DNA of 42,992 bases from Spartobacteria bacterium (lineage in GTDB: Bacteria; Verrucomicrobiota; Kiritimatiellia; CAIQIC01; Lenti-01). Location: NCBI GenBank assembly GCA_009930415.1, contig RZYG01000003.1, positions 1 through 42,992 on the forward strand. Reading direction: 5' to 3'. How positions within the stretch are numbered: the first letter of the stretch is position 1; each line of letters begins with the position of its first letter. The notes beneath the pieces were generated by a model. It did not search any database. It was given only the letters and a program-made list of their open reading frames with translations, and was not told the DNA's origin. Shown here one piece after another: positions 27,683 to 36,270 of this stretch. Made by a program: the position numbers and the translations under genes.

Positions 27683-28245
27683 AGCCCGGCCTTTTCCTCC
27701 ACGCCTCCGCGGTAGTGGTCGAGGGCGGGGCCGTGTTGTTCCTGGGGCATTCCACGGCCGGAAAGAGCACCATCGCCCGCAAACTGGGCACCGTCCTGCC
27801 GGTGCTGGCCGACGATTCGGTCTACGCCGCTCGAGACGCCGCGGGCATTTGGCGGGTAGTGGACGGGGGATTTCGATTCGGTCAAGGGTGGGGCATCCCG
27901 GAATGGCAGACCGCCGTGCGCGAAAAGTCGCAAAAGGAAGGGGGGATCCCGTTGCGGGCTTGTTACCGCATCTATCAGGGGGAGACTGTCCGCATCGCCC
28001 GCCTGGAGACGGTGGAACTGGCGCGGCATTTGCTGGATGCGGCGCTGGAAATCGACGTGCAGCGCAAGCCGTTCCCGGCTCGCGAAAAAGCGAAGACGAA
28101 GATGACGCCGGAGCTCTTGTTGCAGGAGCGGGAATTCCGGCGGAACCTCTTGCGTTGGACGGCCGATATCGCCCGCAACCATGCCGGCGGGGCTTTGTGG
28201 TTCGCTCAGGAAACCACCGGGGAAGAATTGCGGAGCCGGCTGTAA
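27652..28245 (+). CDS. HPr kinase-like P-loop protein (HprK-like, ScmC-type candidate)
   Basis: 'LFLHASAVVVEGGAVLFLGHSTAGKSTIARKLGTVLPVLADDSVYAARD' Walker A and HprK-like N-terminus. Confidence 0.82.
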   Translation: MSLVSCHLSPEPGLFLHASAVVVEGGAVLFLGHSTAGKSTIARKLGTVLPVLADDSVYAARDAAGIWRVVDGGFRFGQGWGIPEWQTAVREKSQKEGGIPLRACYRIYQGETVRIARLETVELARHLLDAALEIDVQRKPFPAREKAKTKMTPELLLQEREFRRNLLRWTADIARNHAGGALWFAQETTGEELRSRL

Positions 28246-28321
28246 TCCCGATTGTCAGCCGGTTTAGCCCGCGTTTGGTTTCGTCGCCGCCTGGCGACCC
28301 CGCCCCTTGCCGCTGCGCCGA

Positions 28322-30274
28322 TCAGGCGCGCAAGGCGCGGCGAACGGTTTCCAGCAGGACGGCGGCGTCGAACGGCTTGAGCAGGAACTCGGCGGAGTCC
28401 GCTTCCAGCGCCTGGGCCATCTCGGCGCGCGACAGGCCGCCGGTCATGGCGACGGCCCTGAGTTGCGGTGCGGTTTGGCGGAGATGGCGCAGCAAGGCGG
28501 TTCCATCCATGCCCGGCATCATCAGGTCCGTGACGACGAGCTGGATGCGGGCCGGATCGCGGTCGTAAAGCGCCAGCGCCTCTTCGCCGCTGGCGGCGGT
28601 CTCCACGCGGTAGCCGTGTTGCGAGAGGATTTGCCGGACGACGTCCCGCGCGGCGGCTTCGTCGTCCACCACCAGAATGCCTTCGCCTTGGCCCGGCGGC
28701 GGCGCGGCGGCGGATTCCACTGCGACGGCCGGAACCTCCGCCGGGGCGGCGGGCAGATAGATCCGGAACCGCGTGCCGGCTCCGGGTCGGCTGTCCACGC
28801 GGATGAAGCCCCGATGGCGGCGGACGATGCCCAGCACGGTCGAGAGGCCCAGGCCGGTGCCTTGGCCGACCGGTTTCGTCGAGAAAAACGGATCGAAAAT
28901 CTTGTCGAGGATTTCGTGCGGGATGCCGGTGCCGGTGTCGGCCACTTCCAGCACCGCGTGCGGGCCCGCGGTCTGGGCCCCGCCGGCATTCACTTGCTCG
29001 GGCTCTACGGTTTCGGCGCGGGCGTCCAGGGTCAGCCGGCCGCCGCCGGGCATGGCGTCGCGCGCGTTGATGCACAGGTTCATCAGGACCTGGTGGAGAT
29101 GCGTGACGTTGCCGAGGACGGCCGGCAGGCCGGGTTCCACGCGGGACCGGACGGACACGTTCTTGGGGAACGTTTCGGCGGCGATCTTGAGCATGTCCCG
29201 GATCAGCGGTTCCAGATCCAGCGCGACGTGGCTTTCGCCTTCGCCCCGGCCGAACATCAGCAGTTGCCGGAGGATGGCGCCGCCGCGCTGGGCGCTGGAC
29301 TTGATCATGTCGAGCAGGTTGCGGCCGTTGGGATCCTGCACGAGGTCGAGCAGGAGGTCCGCGCCCATGAGCACCGGCGAGAGGATGTTGTTGAGGTCGT
29401 GCGCGATGCCGCCCGCGAGGCGGCCGACGCTTTCGAGCCGCTGGGTCCGCAGCAGCTGCCGGTCGCGCAGCACGCGCTCGGTGACGTCGAACACGAGCGA
29501 GAAATAGCCGAGGACGGTCCCGTCGCTGGCCCGGCGCGGGACGTATTGCACGTCGAAGCAGTAGTACTGGCCGTCGCGCCCGGTCATTTCGTGCTCGTAG
29601 CGGACGGTTTCGCCGGCCAGCGCGCGCCGGCTGTAGGGGCGCATGATCGCATAGGTGCTCGGGCGATGGACTTCCTCCAGCCGCCGGCCGATGAAGTGCC
29701 GGCGCGAATCCTTGAACCAGTTTTCGTGGTAGCGGTTGACGAAGCGGTAGCGTTCGTCGGCGTCCACGAACGCCCCGAAGGCCGGCACGGAATCGACGAA
29801 GGCGTTCAGCGTGTCGGTCGTGGCCTGCGACTCGGCCTCGGCCTGCTTGCGGCGGGTGACGTCCTTGACGGCGCCGTAGATGCCGACGAGCCGGTTCCGG
29901 GATTCGTCCCACACCGGATGCGCGGCCACTTCCACCCAGACGACGCGGCCGTCCTTGGCGAGCGTGCGCAGCTCGCTGCGCAGGTCGCGGTTGGCCCGGA
30001 GCGTGGCCAGGTCGCGGTCGTCCTGGGCCAAGTCGTCGGGATGCACCGCCGCCCGCCAGCCGCCGCGCGCCACGTATTCCGCGAACGTGTAGCCGGTGAT
30101 TTTTTCGAAGGCGCCGGCCACCCACTGCAGAATCAGCGCCCCGTCCGGAGCCAGCGCCGACGAGAACACGTAGTCCGTCGCCACGGACGAAATCAGCCGG
30201 TAGCGTTCTTCGTTGGCCGCGGCGATTTCGGGCGCGGGATCGGCCATGCCGTCTGGACGGGGCGGTTCGTTCAT
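28322..30274 (-). CDS. Hybrid histidine kinase (PAS-PAS-HisKA-HATPase-REC)
   Basis: 'LAGGIAHDLNNILSPVLMGADLLL', 'GTGLGLSTVLGIVRRH', 'ILVVDDEAAARDVVRQILSQHGYRVETAASGEEAL...VVTDLMMPGMDG'. Confidence 0.93.
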   Translation of the reverse strand: MNEPPRPDGMADPAPEIAAANEERYRLISSVATDYVFSSALAPDGALILQWVAGAFEKITGYTFAEYVARGGWRAAVHPDDLAQDDRDLATLRANRDLRSELRTLAKDGRVVWVEVAAHPVWDESRNRLVGIYGAVKDVTRRKQAEAESQATTDTLNAFVDSVPAFGAFVDADERYRFVNRYHENWFKDSRRHFIGRRLEEVHRPSTYAIMRPYSRRALAGETVRYEHEMTGRDGQYYCFDVQYVPRRASDGTVLGYFSLVFDVTERVLRDRQLLRTQRLESVGRLAGGIAHDLNNILSPVLMGADLLLDLVQDPNGRNLLDMIKSSAQRGGAILRQLLMFGRGEGESHVALDLEPLIRDMLKIAAETFPKNVSVRSRVEPGLPAVLGNVTHLHQVLMNLCINARDAMPGGGRLTLDARAETVEPEQVNAGGAQTAGPHAVLEVADTGTGIPHEILDKIFDPFFSTKPVGQGTGLGLSTVLGIVRRHRGFIRVDSRPGAGTRFRIYLPAAPAEVPAVAVESAAAPPPGQGEGILVVDDEAAARDVVRQILSQHGYRVETAASGEEALALYDRDPARIQLVVTDLMMPGMDGTALLRHLRQTAPQLRAVAMTGGLSRAEMAQALEADSAEFLLKPFDAAVLLETVRRALRA

Positions 30275-30780
30275 GGCGGCAGCGGTATCCATTCGGCCTG
30301 GTCCGTTTCGAGATCGAGCAGCGCCACCGTGGGCGGGCCTTGGCGGGGGCGGGCGGCCGAGCCGGGATTCAGCAAGCGCGTCGCCCCGGAGCGCTGGTCG
30401 GCCGGGGCGTGGGTGTGGCCGGTGAAGACGTAATCGAATCCGCCGTCCGCAACCGCCTGGGCCAACCGTTCGGCTCGGTCGCCGTGCAAACTGGCGCAGC
30501 GCTTGCCGGCCAGCGTGAATTCCAGCGTTTCGCCGCGTTCGATGCCCGCCGGGGCGGTCCGGAAGGGGGCGTCGCCCGGCTGCGGCCGGTCGCAGTTGCC
30601 GATGGCCACGTGGGCGTGCAGGCCGCGTTCCCGGCAGACGGCCGAAACGAGGTCCACGACGTCTTCCCCGGCGTCGCCGCAATGCACCAGATGGCCGGCC
30701 CCGCGGGCCACCAGCAGGTCCAGCGCGCGCCGCGCCGCGGGCACGTGGTTGTGGGTATCGGATAGCAGCCCGACCTTCAT
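30271..30780 (-). CDS. YfcE/MJ0936-type metallophosphoesterase
   Basis: 'MKVGLLSDTHNHVPAARRAL', 'HLVHCGDAGED', 'GNCD', 'VFTGHTHAPADQRSGATRLLNPGSAARPR'. Confidence 0.92.
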   Translation of the reverse strand: MKVGLLSDTHNHVPAARRALDLLVARGAGHLVHCGDAGEDVVDLVSAVCRERGLHAHVAIGNCDRPQPGDAPFRTAPAGIERGETLEFTLAGKRCASLHGDRAERLAQAVADGGFDYVFTGHTHAPADQRSGATRLLNPGSAARPRQGPPTVALLDLETDQAEWIPLPP

Positions 30781-30875
30781 GGGAAGGCAGTGTCGTCCGT
30801 CCCGTCCCGCGACGCAATCCGAAAACGCTTTTGGCTTGTTCGCCGCGGGGGCGCGCGCCATCATCCCTGCCCGTC

Positions 30876-31472
30876 ATGGACCGCGCCGAATTTTTCGAAA
30901 CCTTGGCCGGCGCAGACGACCCGCTGGCGTTCCGGCCGGAGCACGAGCCGCGGCTCGCGCGCCTGCGCCGCCGTCTGGGCGATTTGCGCGGCAAGCGCGT
31001 GTTCGAGCCCGGCTGCGGGGCGGGACCGTTGACCGCGCGCCTGGCGGAATGGGTGGGAGCGGGGGGGCACGTGCTGGCGCTGGACGCCTGCCCCGGCATG
31101 GTCGCGCGCTGCGAACGGACGGTGGCGGCGCATGCCCACGTGCGGACGATCCGCGGCAAGGCCGAGGAGGCGGAACTGGAGGCCGGTGGCTGGGATTTGA
31201 TCCTGTGCTTTCGCCTTTATCCCCATTTGGATGCCCCCGCGACGTTCCTGCGTCGTTGCGCGGATGGACTGGCGCCGGCCGGGGAACTGGTGATCGCCAA
31301 TCTGGAAGGCAGCCGCGAACTCAACGCTTTCCATGCCGACCGGGCCGGCGTCCGCGACGACGTCATGCCCGCCGGGAGCGAACTGGCGCGGCACCTGCGG
31401 GCGACCGGCTGGCAGGTGGCCGAGGTCGTCGACGAGCCGGAAGAGTTCTTTCTCCGCGCGCGTCGCGCCTAG
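30876..31472 (+). CDS. Class I SAM-dependent methyltransferase
   Basis: 'RVFEPGCGAGPLTARLAEWVGAGGHVLALDACPGMVARCE'. Confidence 0.88.
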   Translation: MDRAEFFETLAGADDPLAFRPEHEPRLARLRRRLGDLRGKRVFEPGCGAGPLTARLAEWVGAGGHVLALDACPGMVARCERTVAAHAHVRTIRGKAEEAELEAGGWDLILCFRLYPHLDAPATFLRRCADGLAPAGELVIANLEGSRELNAFHADRAGVRDDVMPAGSELARHLRATGWQVAEVVDEPEEFFLRARRA

Positions 31473-31474
31473 GG

Positions 31475-31514
31475 TTTTCCACGCCATGGAAAAGCCGTTT
31501 CCACGTCATGGAAA
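31475..31514. repeat. Pair of short TTCCA/TGGAA palindromes
   Basis: TTTTCCA-cgcca-TGGAAAA (31475-31493) and TTTCCA-cgtca-TGGAAA (31498-31514). Confidence 0.75.
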
Positions 31515-32211
31515 AATGCCGTTCGGGGCCACGCCTTGGCGGATCGGCGTGCGGGCGGCGCGGGCGAATCTCGTGCCGGGCTTGGTCTTGCAAGCGGCGG
31601 CCGCGGCTTTCGTGCTGGCCTACTATTTTTCGCCGGCCTTCCATGCGGCCTTGCAACGGCTCGTGGATTGGCAGACCCGCTATGGCATTGCCTTCACGGT
31701 GTTGACCCGCGTGGCGTTCAACGGCATCGTGCCGGCGGCGTTCTGCGCGCTGGTGCCGGGACTGCGCGTGCGGCGACCGTGGGCCGCGCTGGTCTTCGGC
31801 ATGGTCTGGTGGGGCTTCATGGGCGCGAACACGCACCTGTTCTACGCCCTGCAGGCCCGGCTGTGGGGCGCGGATGCTTCGCTGGCGACGGTGTTGCTCA
31901 AGACGGCGACGGACATGCTGGTCTATTCGCCGTTCTATGCCTCGCCGATCGTGGCCGTGGCCCACCTGTGGCAGGACCAGAACTATTCTTTCCACGCCAC
32001 GAAGCTCCAGTTGGGCCCGGGCTGGTACCGGCGGATCGTGCTGCCGAACCAAGTGCCCGGCTGGACGTTCTGGGCCCCGTGCCTGCTCGTGCTCTATGCC
32101 CTGCCCACGGCTTTGCAAATGCCGATGTCGGCCCTGCTGGGCTGCTTTTGGGCGCTGATGTGCCTGCAAATCGCGCTGCGCACGCCGGCGCAGGGGAGGG
32201 AACTCCGATGA
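31486..32211 (+). CDS. Polytopic integral membrane protein (Mpv17/PMP22-like resemblance tentative)
   Basis: Several hydrophobic segments, C-terminal 'WYRRIVLPNQVPGWTFWAPCLLVLYALP'; start 31486 or 31516. Confidence 0.6.
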   Translation: MEKPFPRHGKMPFGATPWRIGVRAARANLVPGLVLQAAAAAFVLAYYFSPAFHAALQRLVDWQTRYGIAFTVLTRVAFNGIVPAAFCALVPGLRVRRPWAALVFGMVWWGFMGANTHLFYALQARLWGADASLATVLLKTATDMLVYSPFYASPIVAVAHLWQDQNYSFHATKLQLGPGWYRRIVLPNQVPGWTFWAPCLLVLYALPTALQMPMSALLGCFWALMCLQIALRTPAQGRELR

Positions 32212-32693
32212 ACGGGCGGCTGTGGATTTGGGTCCTGCTGGGACTGGCGGCGGGGTGCGTGCGGATCGACGCGCCGTTGCCGGAGGCGAGGGGAGTGGAT
32301 CGTGCGGCCAGTCCGGCGGTGCTGCATCTCGACGTGACCTGCATCCTGCCGGGGACGGGGCCGGCCGTAAGCAACGGCGTGCTCGTGGCGCGACTCTACG
32401 AATACGACCCGCGCCGGGCCGATTCCCAGGCGCGCGAGGTCGCCCGGACGCGGCTGCCGGGCGTCTGGCATCGACCGGGGCAAAAAACGATGTTGCGGTT
32501 TGCCTGCAGCGGCCGGACGGCCGTGCGCCGCTCGTATTACCTGACGGCGGTCGTCTATCCCGAAGGCGCGCCGGCCGGCAAGTCGGGGCTGTATTTCCTC
32601 GATGGCTTCCAGCGCGTGCTGGCGTCCGGGAACCGGGAGTCGCTGCGCGTCGCGCTGGCCGCCGTGCCCGAAGAGGGTGGCCCGACTAATTGA
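32208..32693 (+). CDS. Putative lipoprotein of unknown function
   Basis: 'WVLLGLAAGC' lipobox; ATGA overlap with upstream gene. Confidence 0.65.
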   Translation: MNGRLWIWVLLGLAAGCVRIDAPLPEARGVDRAASPAVLHLDVTCILPGTGPAVSNGVLVARLYEYDPRRADSQAREVARTRLPGVWHRPGQKTMLRFACSGRTAVRRSYYLTAVVYPEGAPAGKSGLYFLDGFQRVLASGNRESLRVALAAVPEEGGPTN

Positions 32694-32766
32694 AACGCCT
32701 CCGTATTCGCGCTTGCTCCGGGGGGCAAGCCGGCGCACACTTTTGGCAAATCCAAGAGGAATTCAA

Positions 32767-34278
32767 ATGAAAACTCGTCGGGCCGTCGGCGTTTTTGTCG
32801 TTGGGGTCTTGTTCTTCGGATCTTCTTCCTTCGCGGCGACGCGCTACGTCAACGTGTCGAACGCGACGCCGGCGGCGCCCTACACCAACTGGGCCACGGC
32901 GGCCACGGCCATCCAGCCGGCGATCGATGCCGCGGCCAGCGGCGACGAAATCCTCGTGGCGCCGGGGACCTATTTGCTGACGGGCAGCGAAGTGTACATT
33001 CCCATCGACAAAGCGTTGACCTTGCGGAGCACCCAGAGCCGTGCCGCGATCATCGACGCGCAAGGATTGAGCCGGGGCGTGAGGGTCCAAGGCACCAACA
33101 GCACGTTGGATGGGTTCACGGTTTGCAATGGAAGGGCCGATCCGAGCGGCGGCGGCATCTCCGTGGGGCGGTTTTGCACGGTTCGGAATTGCCTGATCAC
33201 GAGCAATAGCGCCATCACCGGCGGAGGCCTCATGGTGTTCGGCGAAGCCATCAACGCGCGGGTGGAGGATTGCACCATCGCGGACAACGTCGCCGGTTAC
33301 AGCGGCGGAGGCGTTGCGCTCTACAACAATTCCTACGGCAGTCTCGACCGATGCGTCGTCCGCGACAATGTCGCTTCGAACTACGGCGGCGGGGTCTGGG
33401 TCCAGTACGGCGGGTCGATTTCCAATAGCTGGATCGGTGGAAACCGGACGCTTCAAAGTGACGGCGGTGGAATCTATCTGGATTATCAAGGCACCACGAA
33501 TCCGGCCGTCGTCGTGAATACCGTCCTGGCCGGCAATGCCGCCGCACGATTTGGCGGCGGTGTGTATTCCGTCGGGCCGGTGGGGACGCTTTCGCCCATC
33601 GTCAACTGCACCATCGTCTCCAATACGGCTGGCGTGGACGGCGGCGGTGCCTGGGCTAAAACGACGCGGTTCATCAATGACATCCTCTACTTCAATTCGG
33701 CACCGACCAACGCCAACCTCAACGCGCACGATTCGGAGCTTTCCTGCCTCATCAGCAACTGCTGCACCACCTCCAACTATTTCTGGCCGAACATCACCGA
33801 CGCCCCGGCCTTCGTGGACGCGGGCGCAGGAGATTTCCGCTTGGCGACGGCTTCGTTCTGCATCGACGCGGGCACGACCAACGGCGCGCCGCGGACGGAC
33901 ATCGAAGGAAATCCGCGGCCTCGGATCGGCAAGCCCGTCGTTTTGGGCGCGACCACGACGAATTGCGACATCGGGGCCTATGAATACGGTTTCCATTTCA
34001 ACGAAATCCAGACCGTGTCCAGCAATGCCGTGCGGTTCCAATGGGACGTTCAGGATCTGGGACGCTATCGGCTGGATGCCGCAACCAATTGGGCGGCCGA
34101 TCCACTCCATCCGGTATGGAACGCCGTCCAGACCTATACCCAATCCACGGCCGTCGGCCTTGGGCAATTCGCGGTCCATGCCGCGACGGTGACGAATCCG
34201 ACGCCGCCCATGCCGGGAAACGCCATTTTCCGGCTGAGCGTGGATCGTGCGGGGTTCGGCAAGCGGCGCGGGCGATGA
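32767..34278 (+). CDS. Secreted right-handed parallel beta-helix / choice-of-anchor-Q-like protein
   Basis: Signal peptide; 'ATRYVNVSNATPAAPYTNWATAATAIQPAIDAAASGDEILVAPGTYLLTG', repeated 'NN.A...GGG', 'DIGAYEYG'. Confidence 0.88.
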   Translation: MKTRRAVGVFVVGVLFFGSSSFAATRYVNVSNATPAAPYTNWATAATAIQPAIDAAASGDEILVAPGTYLLTGSEVYIPIDKALTLRSTQSRAAIIDAQGLSRGVRVQGTNSTLDGFTVCNGRADPSGGGISVGRFCTVRNCLITSNSAITGGGLMVFGEAINARVEDCTIADNVAGYSGGGVALYNNSYGSLDRCVVRDNVASNYGGGVWVQYGGSISNSWIGGNRTLQSDGGGIYLDYQGTTNPAVVVNTVLAGNAAARFGGGVYSVGPVGTLSPIVNCTIVSNTAGVDGGGAWAKTTRFINDILYFNSAPTNANLNAHDSELSCLISNCCTTSNYFWPNITDAPAFVDAGAGDFRLATASFCIDAGTTNGAPRTDIEGNPRPRIGKPVVLGATTTNCDIGAYEYGFHFNEIQTVSSNAVRFQWDVQDLGRYRLDAATNWAADPLHPVWNAVQTYTQSTAVGLGQFAVHAATVTNPTPPMPGNAIFRLSVDRAGFGKRRGR

Positions 34279-34314
34279 CGCCCGGCAAGCCGTGCGGGCG
34301 CCGCCGGCCGGAGG

Positions 34315-34422
34315 TCAGCGAGACAAGGACATTTGTTGGATGCCGGTCGAGCCGTCGCCGTAGGTGCCTGCTAGGGTGCCGTCGGCCGAATCGTCCTCGA
34401 AGTCCAGTCGGATGCTCCAGGC
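34315..34422 (-). pseudogene. Possible 3' remnant of a secreted-protein gene
   Basis: Minus-strand translation '...FSLAWSIRLDFEDDSADGTLAGTYGDGSTGIQQMSLSR*' with no start or body upstream. Confidence 0.35.
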
Positions 34423-34542
34423 AAGCGAAAATGCGCGTTGCCGTGAATTGCCGTAAATTTATAAATTTATCAGGACCGCAAATCGGGGGTTGGCATCTGC
34501 GGCGCGGGATTGTAGGATGGCGTCCATTGGGAGAACAATGCG

Positions 34543-34932
34543 ATGAAAAAAACGGACATGACGGTGTGGTTGCGGAGACTGGGGCTGTTGGCGCTGGCGG
34601 TTCTGGCGGCGTCGTGCGTTGGTTGCGACGACGACGACGACGATTTCGATCGCGTCCCGCCGGCCGGGCAAGGGTCCCTCGTGGTGGACAACAACACCGG
34701 CGACCGCGTGCGGGTGTTCATCGACGGCAGCCAGGTCCCAAGCGTCGGCAAGTACGACGACCGGTATTACGACCTGAATCCCGGATCGTACCGGATCGCG
34801 CTGGACGGGGACGACACGGATCGTTTCTGGACCGGCGAGGTCGATATCCTGCAGAGCCGGGTCACCGTTCTGGACGTGACCGACGATCTAGGCGATTTCG
34901 ACGACTTCGACGTCGATATCGACTACCAATAA
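34543..34932 (+). CDS. Small Asp-rich lipoprotein
   Basis: N-terminal hydrophobic segment and Cys ('LLALAVLAASCVGCDDDDDDFDR'), acidic C-terminus 'DDLGDFDDFDVDIDYQ'. Confidence 0.7.
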   Translation: MKKTDMTVWLRRLGLLALAVLAASCVGCDDDDDDFDRVPPAGQGSLVVDNNTGDRVRVFIDGSQVPSVGKYDDRYYDLNPGSYRIALDGDDTDRFWTGEVDILQSRVTVLDVTDDLGDFDDFDVDIDYQ

Positions 34933-34981
34933 GTCTGCATGCCGGCCGTCCACACGTGGGGATCCAAGCGTTCCGGCACGC

Positions 34982-36268
34982 TCAATCGCCGAGATTGACT
35001 TCGACTTCCTCGTCGTAGCCGGCAAGTACGGGCGCGGCCTCGTCGGGATTGCCGTAGAGCTGTTCGACCAGGCGGTCGAAGCCCCAGCTGAATTTGTCGA
35101 TGTTGAACGTGGTCAGCACGAGCACCACGAGATTCTTGCCCCCCAGCATGCGCTGGCCGTTTTCGATGCTTTTCTTCATGAAGCCCAGCCCCGCCACGTG
35201 GGGCAGGCCGTGGAGCTCGCGGCTGTCGAACGCCGGCGGCGAGGCGGTTTTGGCCGTGCGCATGTAGAACCAAAAGTGGATTTCGCCGCACAGCCGCGAC
35301 CGGGCCAGCGCATCGATGAAGGTGAACCCGAAGCTGTCGCCGACGACCAAGACGCGCAGCCGGCCGGCCGCTTCGGCCGGGATCGGCGCCGCCACGGGAT
35401 AGGCGGACGGGATCGTGCGCAGATGCGGCGCCGCGTAGAGGTTGAGCTGGCCCAGCAGTTCCTGGTTCATGCTGGAGGGCTTGCCCATCGCGACGGATTC
35501 CGTTTCCGGCACCGGGAGTTCCGGCAGGATTCCCTGGCGGTTGATCAGCGGAATCGTGTGCTGCCAGGCGATCCAAGCCCCTTCATGGCCCCAGTGGATG
35601 GCATGCGGCGGGACGAGGTCGGGATGCGTGGGCCGGAGTTCGCGGAACAGCGCCAGGCTGTCGAGGAAGGACACGCCGTGCCGGTCGAGCGCGCCGACGA
35701 ACGCGCGATAGTCGGAATTGGTTTCGGACACCCGGTCCCGCGCCCAGGCCGGCAACGCTTCGGGATAGACGATGGCTTTGTTCGGCGCAAGCACGACGAC
35801 GAAGGGAATGCCTTGCTCTTTCAGGAGATCCTGCGTGCGGCGCAGCCGCGCGGCGAAGTAATCCATTTTCTCCGGCGGCACCTGCGGCGGCCGCAGGGCG
35901 TCGGCCAGGAGGATGTTTTCGTAGAGCACCGGCGGCGTACCGATCACCAGCGCGCGTTTGCGCCGCGGGGAGGGCTCCACTTGCCCGAAGCAGGAGTAGC
36001 GGATCTGCCGGTTCAGCGCGACCAGCCAGCCGCGGTGGCCGACGTGCTCGCGGGCCCAGACGTCGACCGTCGCCGCGAAGGAGCCGTCCAGCCAGGTTCG
36101 CAGGGTGATCGCCGGAAATTCGCGCGTCCGCGGGTTGAACCCGCCGAGCCGCTTGTCGGCCGGCCACTTCGCGGCATGCTGGAAACAGGGGAACAGCAGC
36201 AGTGCGGACAGCAGCGCGATCAGGAAACCCTGGAAGCAACGGCGCGGAATGGAGGGGGGGGGCGGCAC
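34982..36268 (-). CDS. AlgX/AlgJ-like (SGNH/DHHW-type) O-acetylation partner protein
   Basis: GTG start; 'GFNPRTREFPAITLRTWLDGSFAATVDVWAREHVGHRGWLVALNRQIRYSCF', 'HAIHWGHEGAWIA', 'LVVGDSFGFTFIDAL'. Confidence 0.8.
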   Translation of the reverse strand: MPPPPSIPRRCFQGFLIALLSALLLFPCFQHAAKWPADKRLGGFNPRTREFPAITLRTWLDGSFAATVDVWAREHVGHRGWLVALNRQIRYSCFGQVEPSPRRKRALVIGTPPVLYENILLADALRPPQVPPEKMDYFAARLRRTQDLLKEQGIPFVVVLAPNKAIVYPEALPAWARDRVSETNSDYRAFVGALDRHGVSFLDSLALFRELRPTHPDLVPPHAIHWGHEGAWIAWQHTIPLINRQGILPELPVPETESVAMGKPSSMNQELLGQLNLYAAPHLRTIPSAYPVAAPIPAEAAGRLRVLVVGDSFGFTFIDALARSRLCGEIHFWFYMRTAKTASPPAFDSRELHGLPHVAGLGFMKKSIENGQRMLGGKNLVVLVLTTFNIDKFSWGFDRLVEQLYGNPDEAAPVLAGYDEEVEVNLGD

Positions 36269-36270
36269 GG

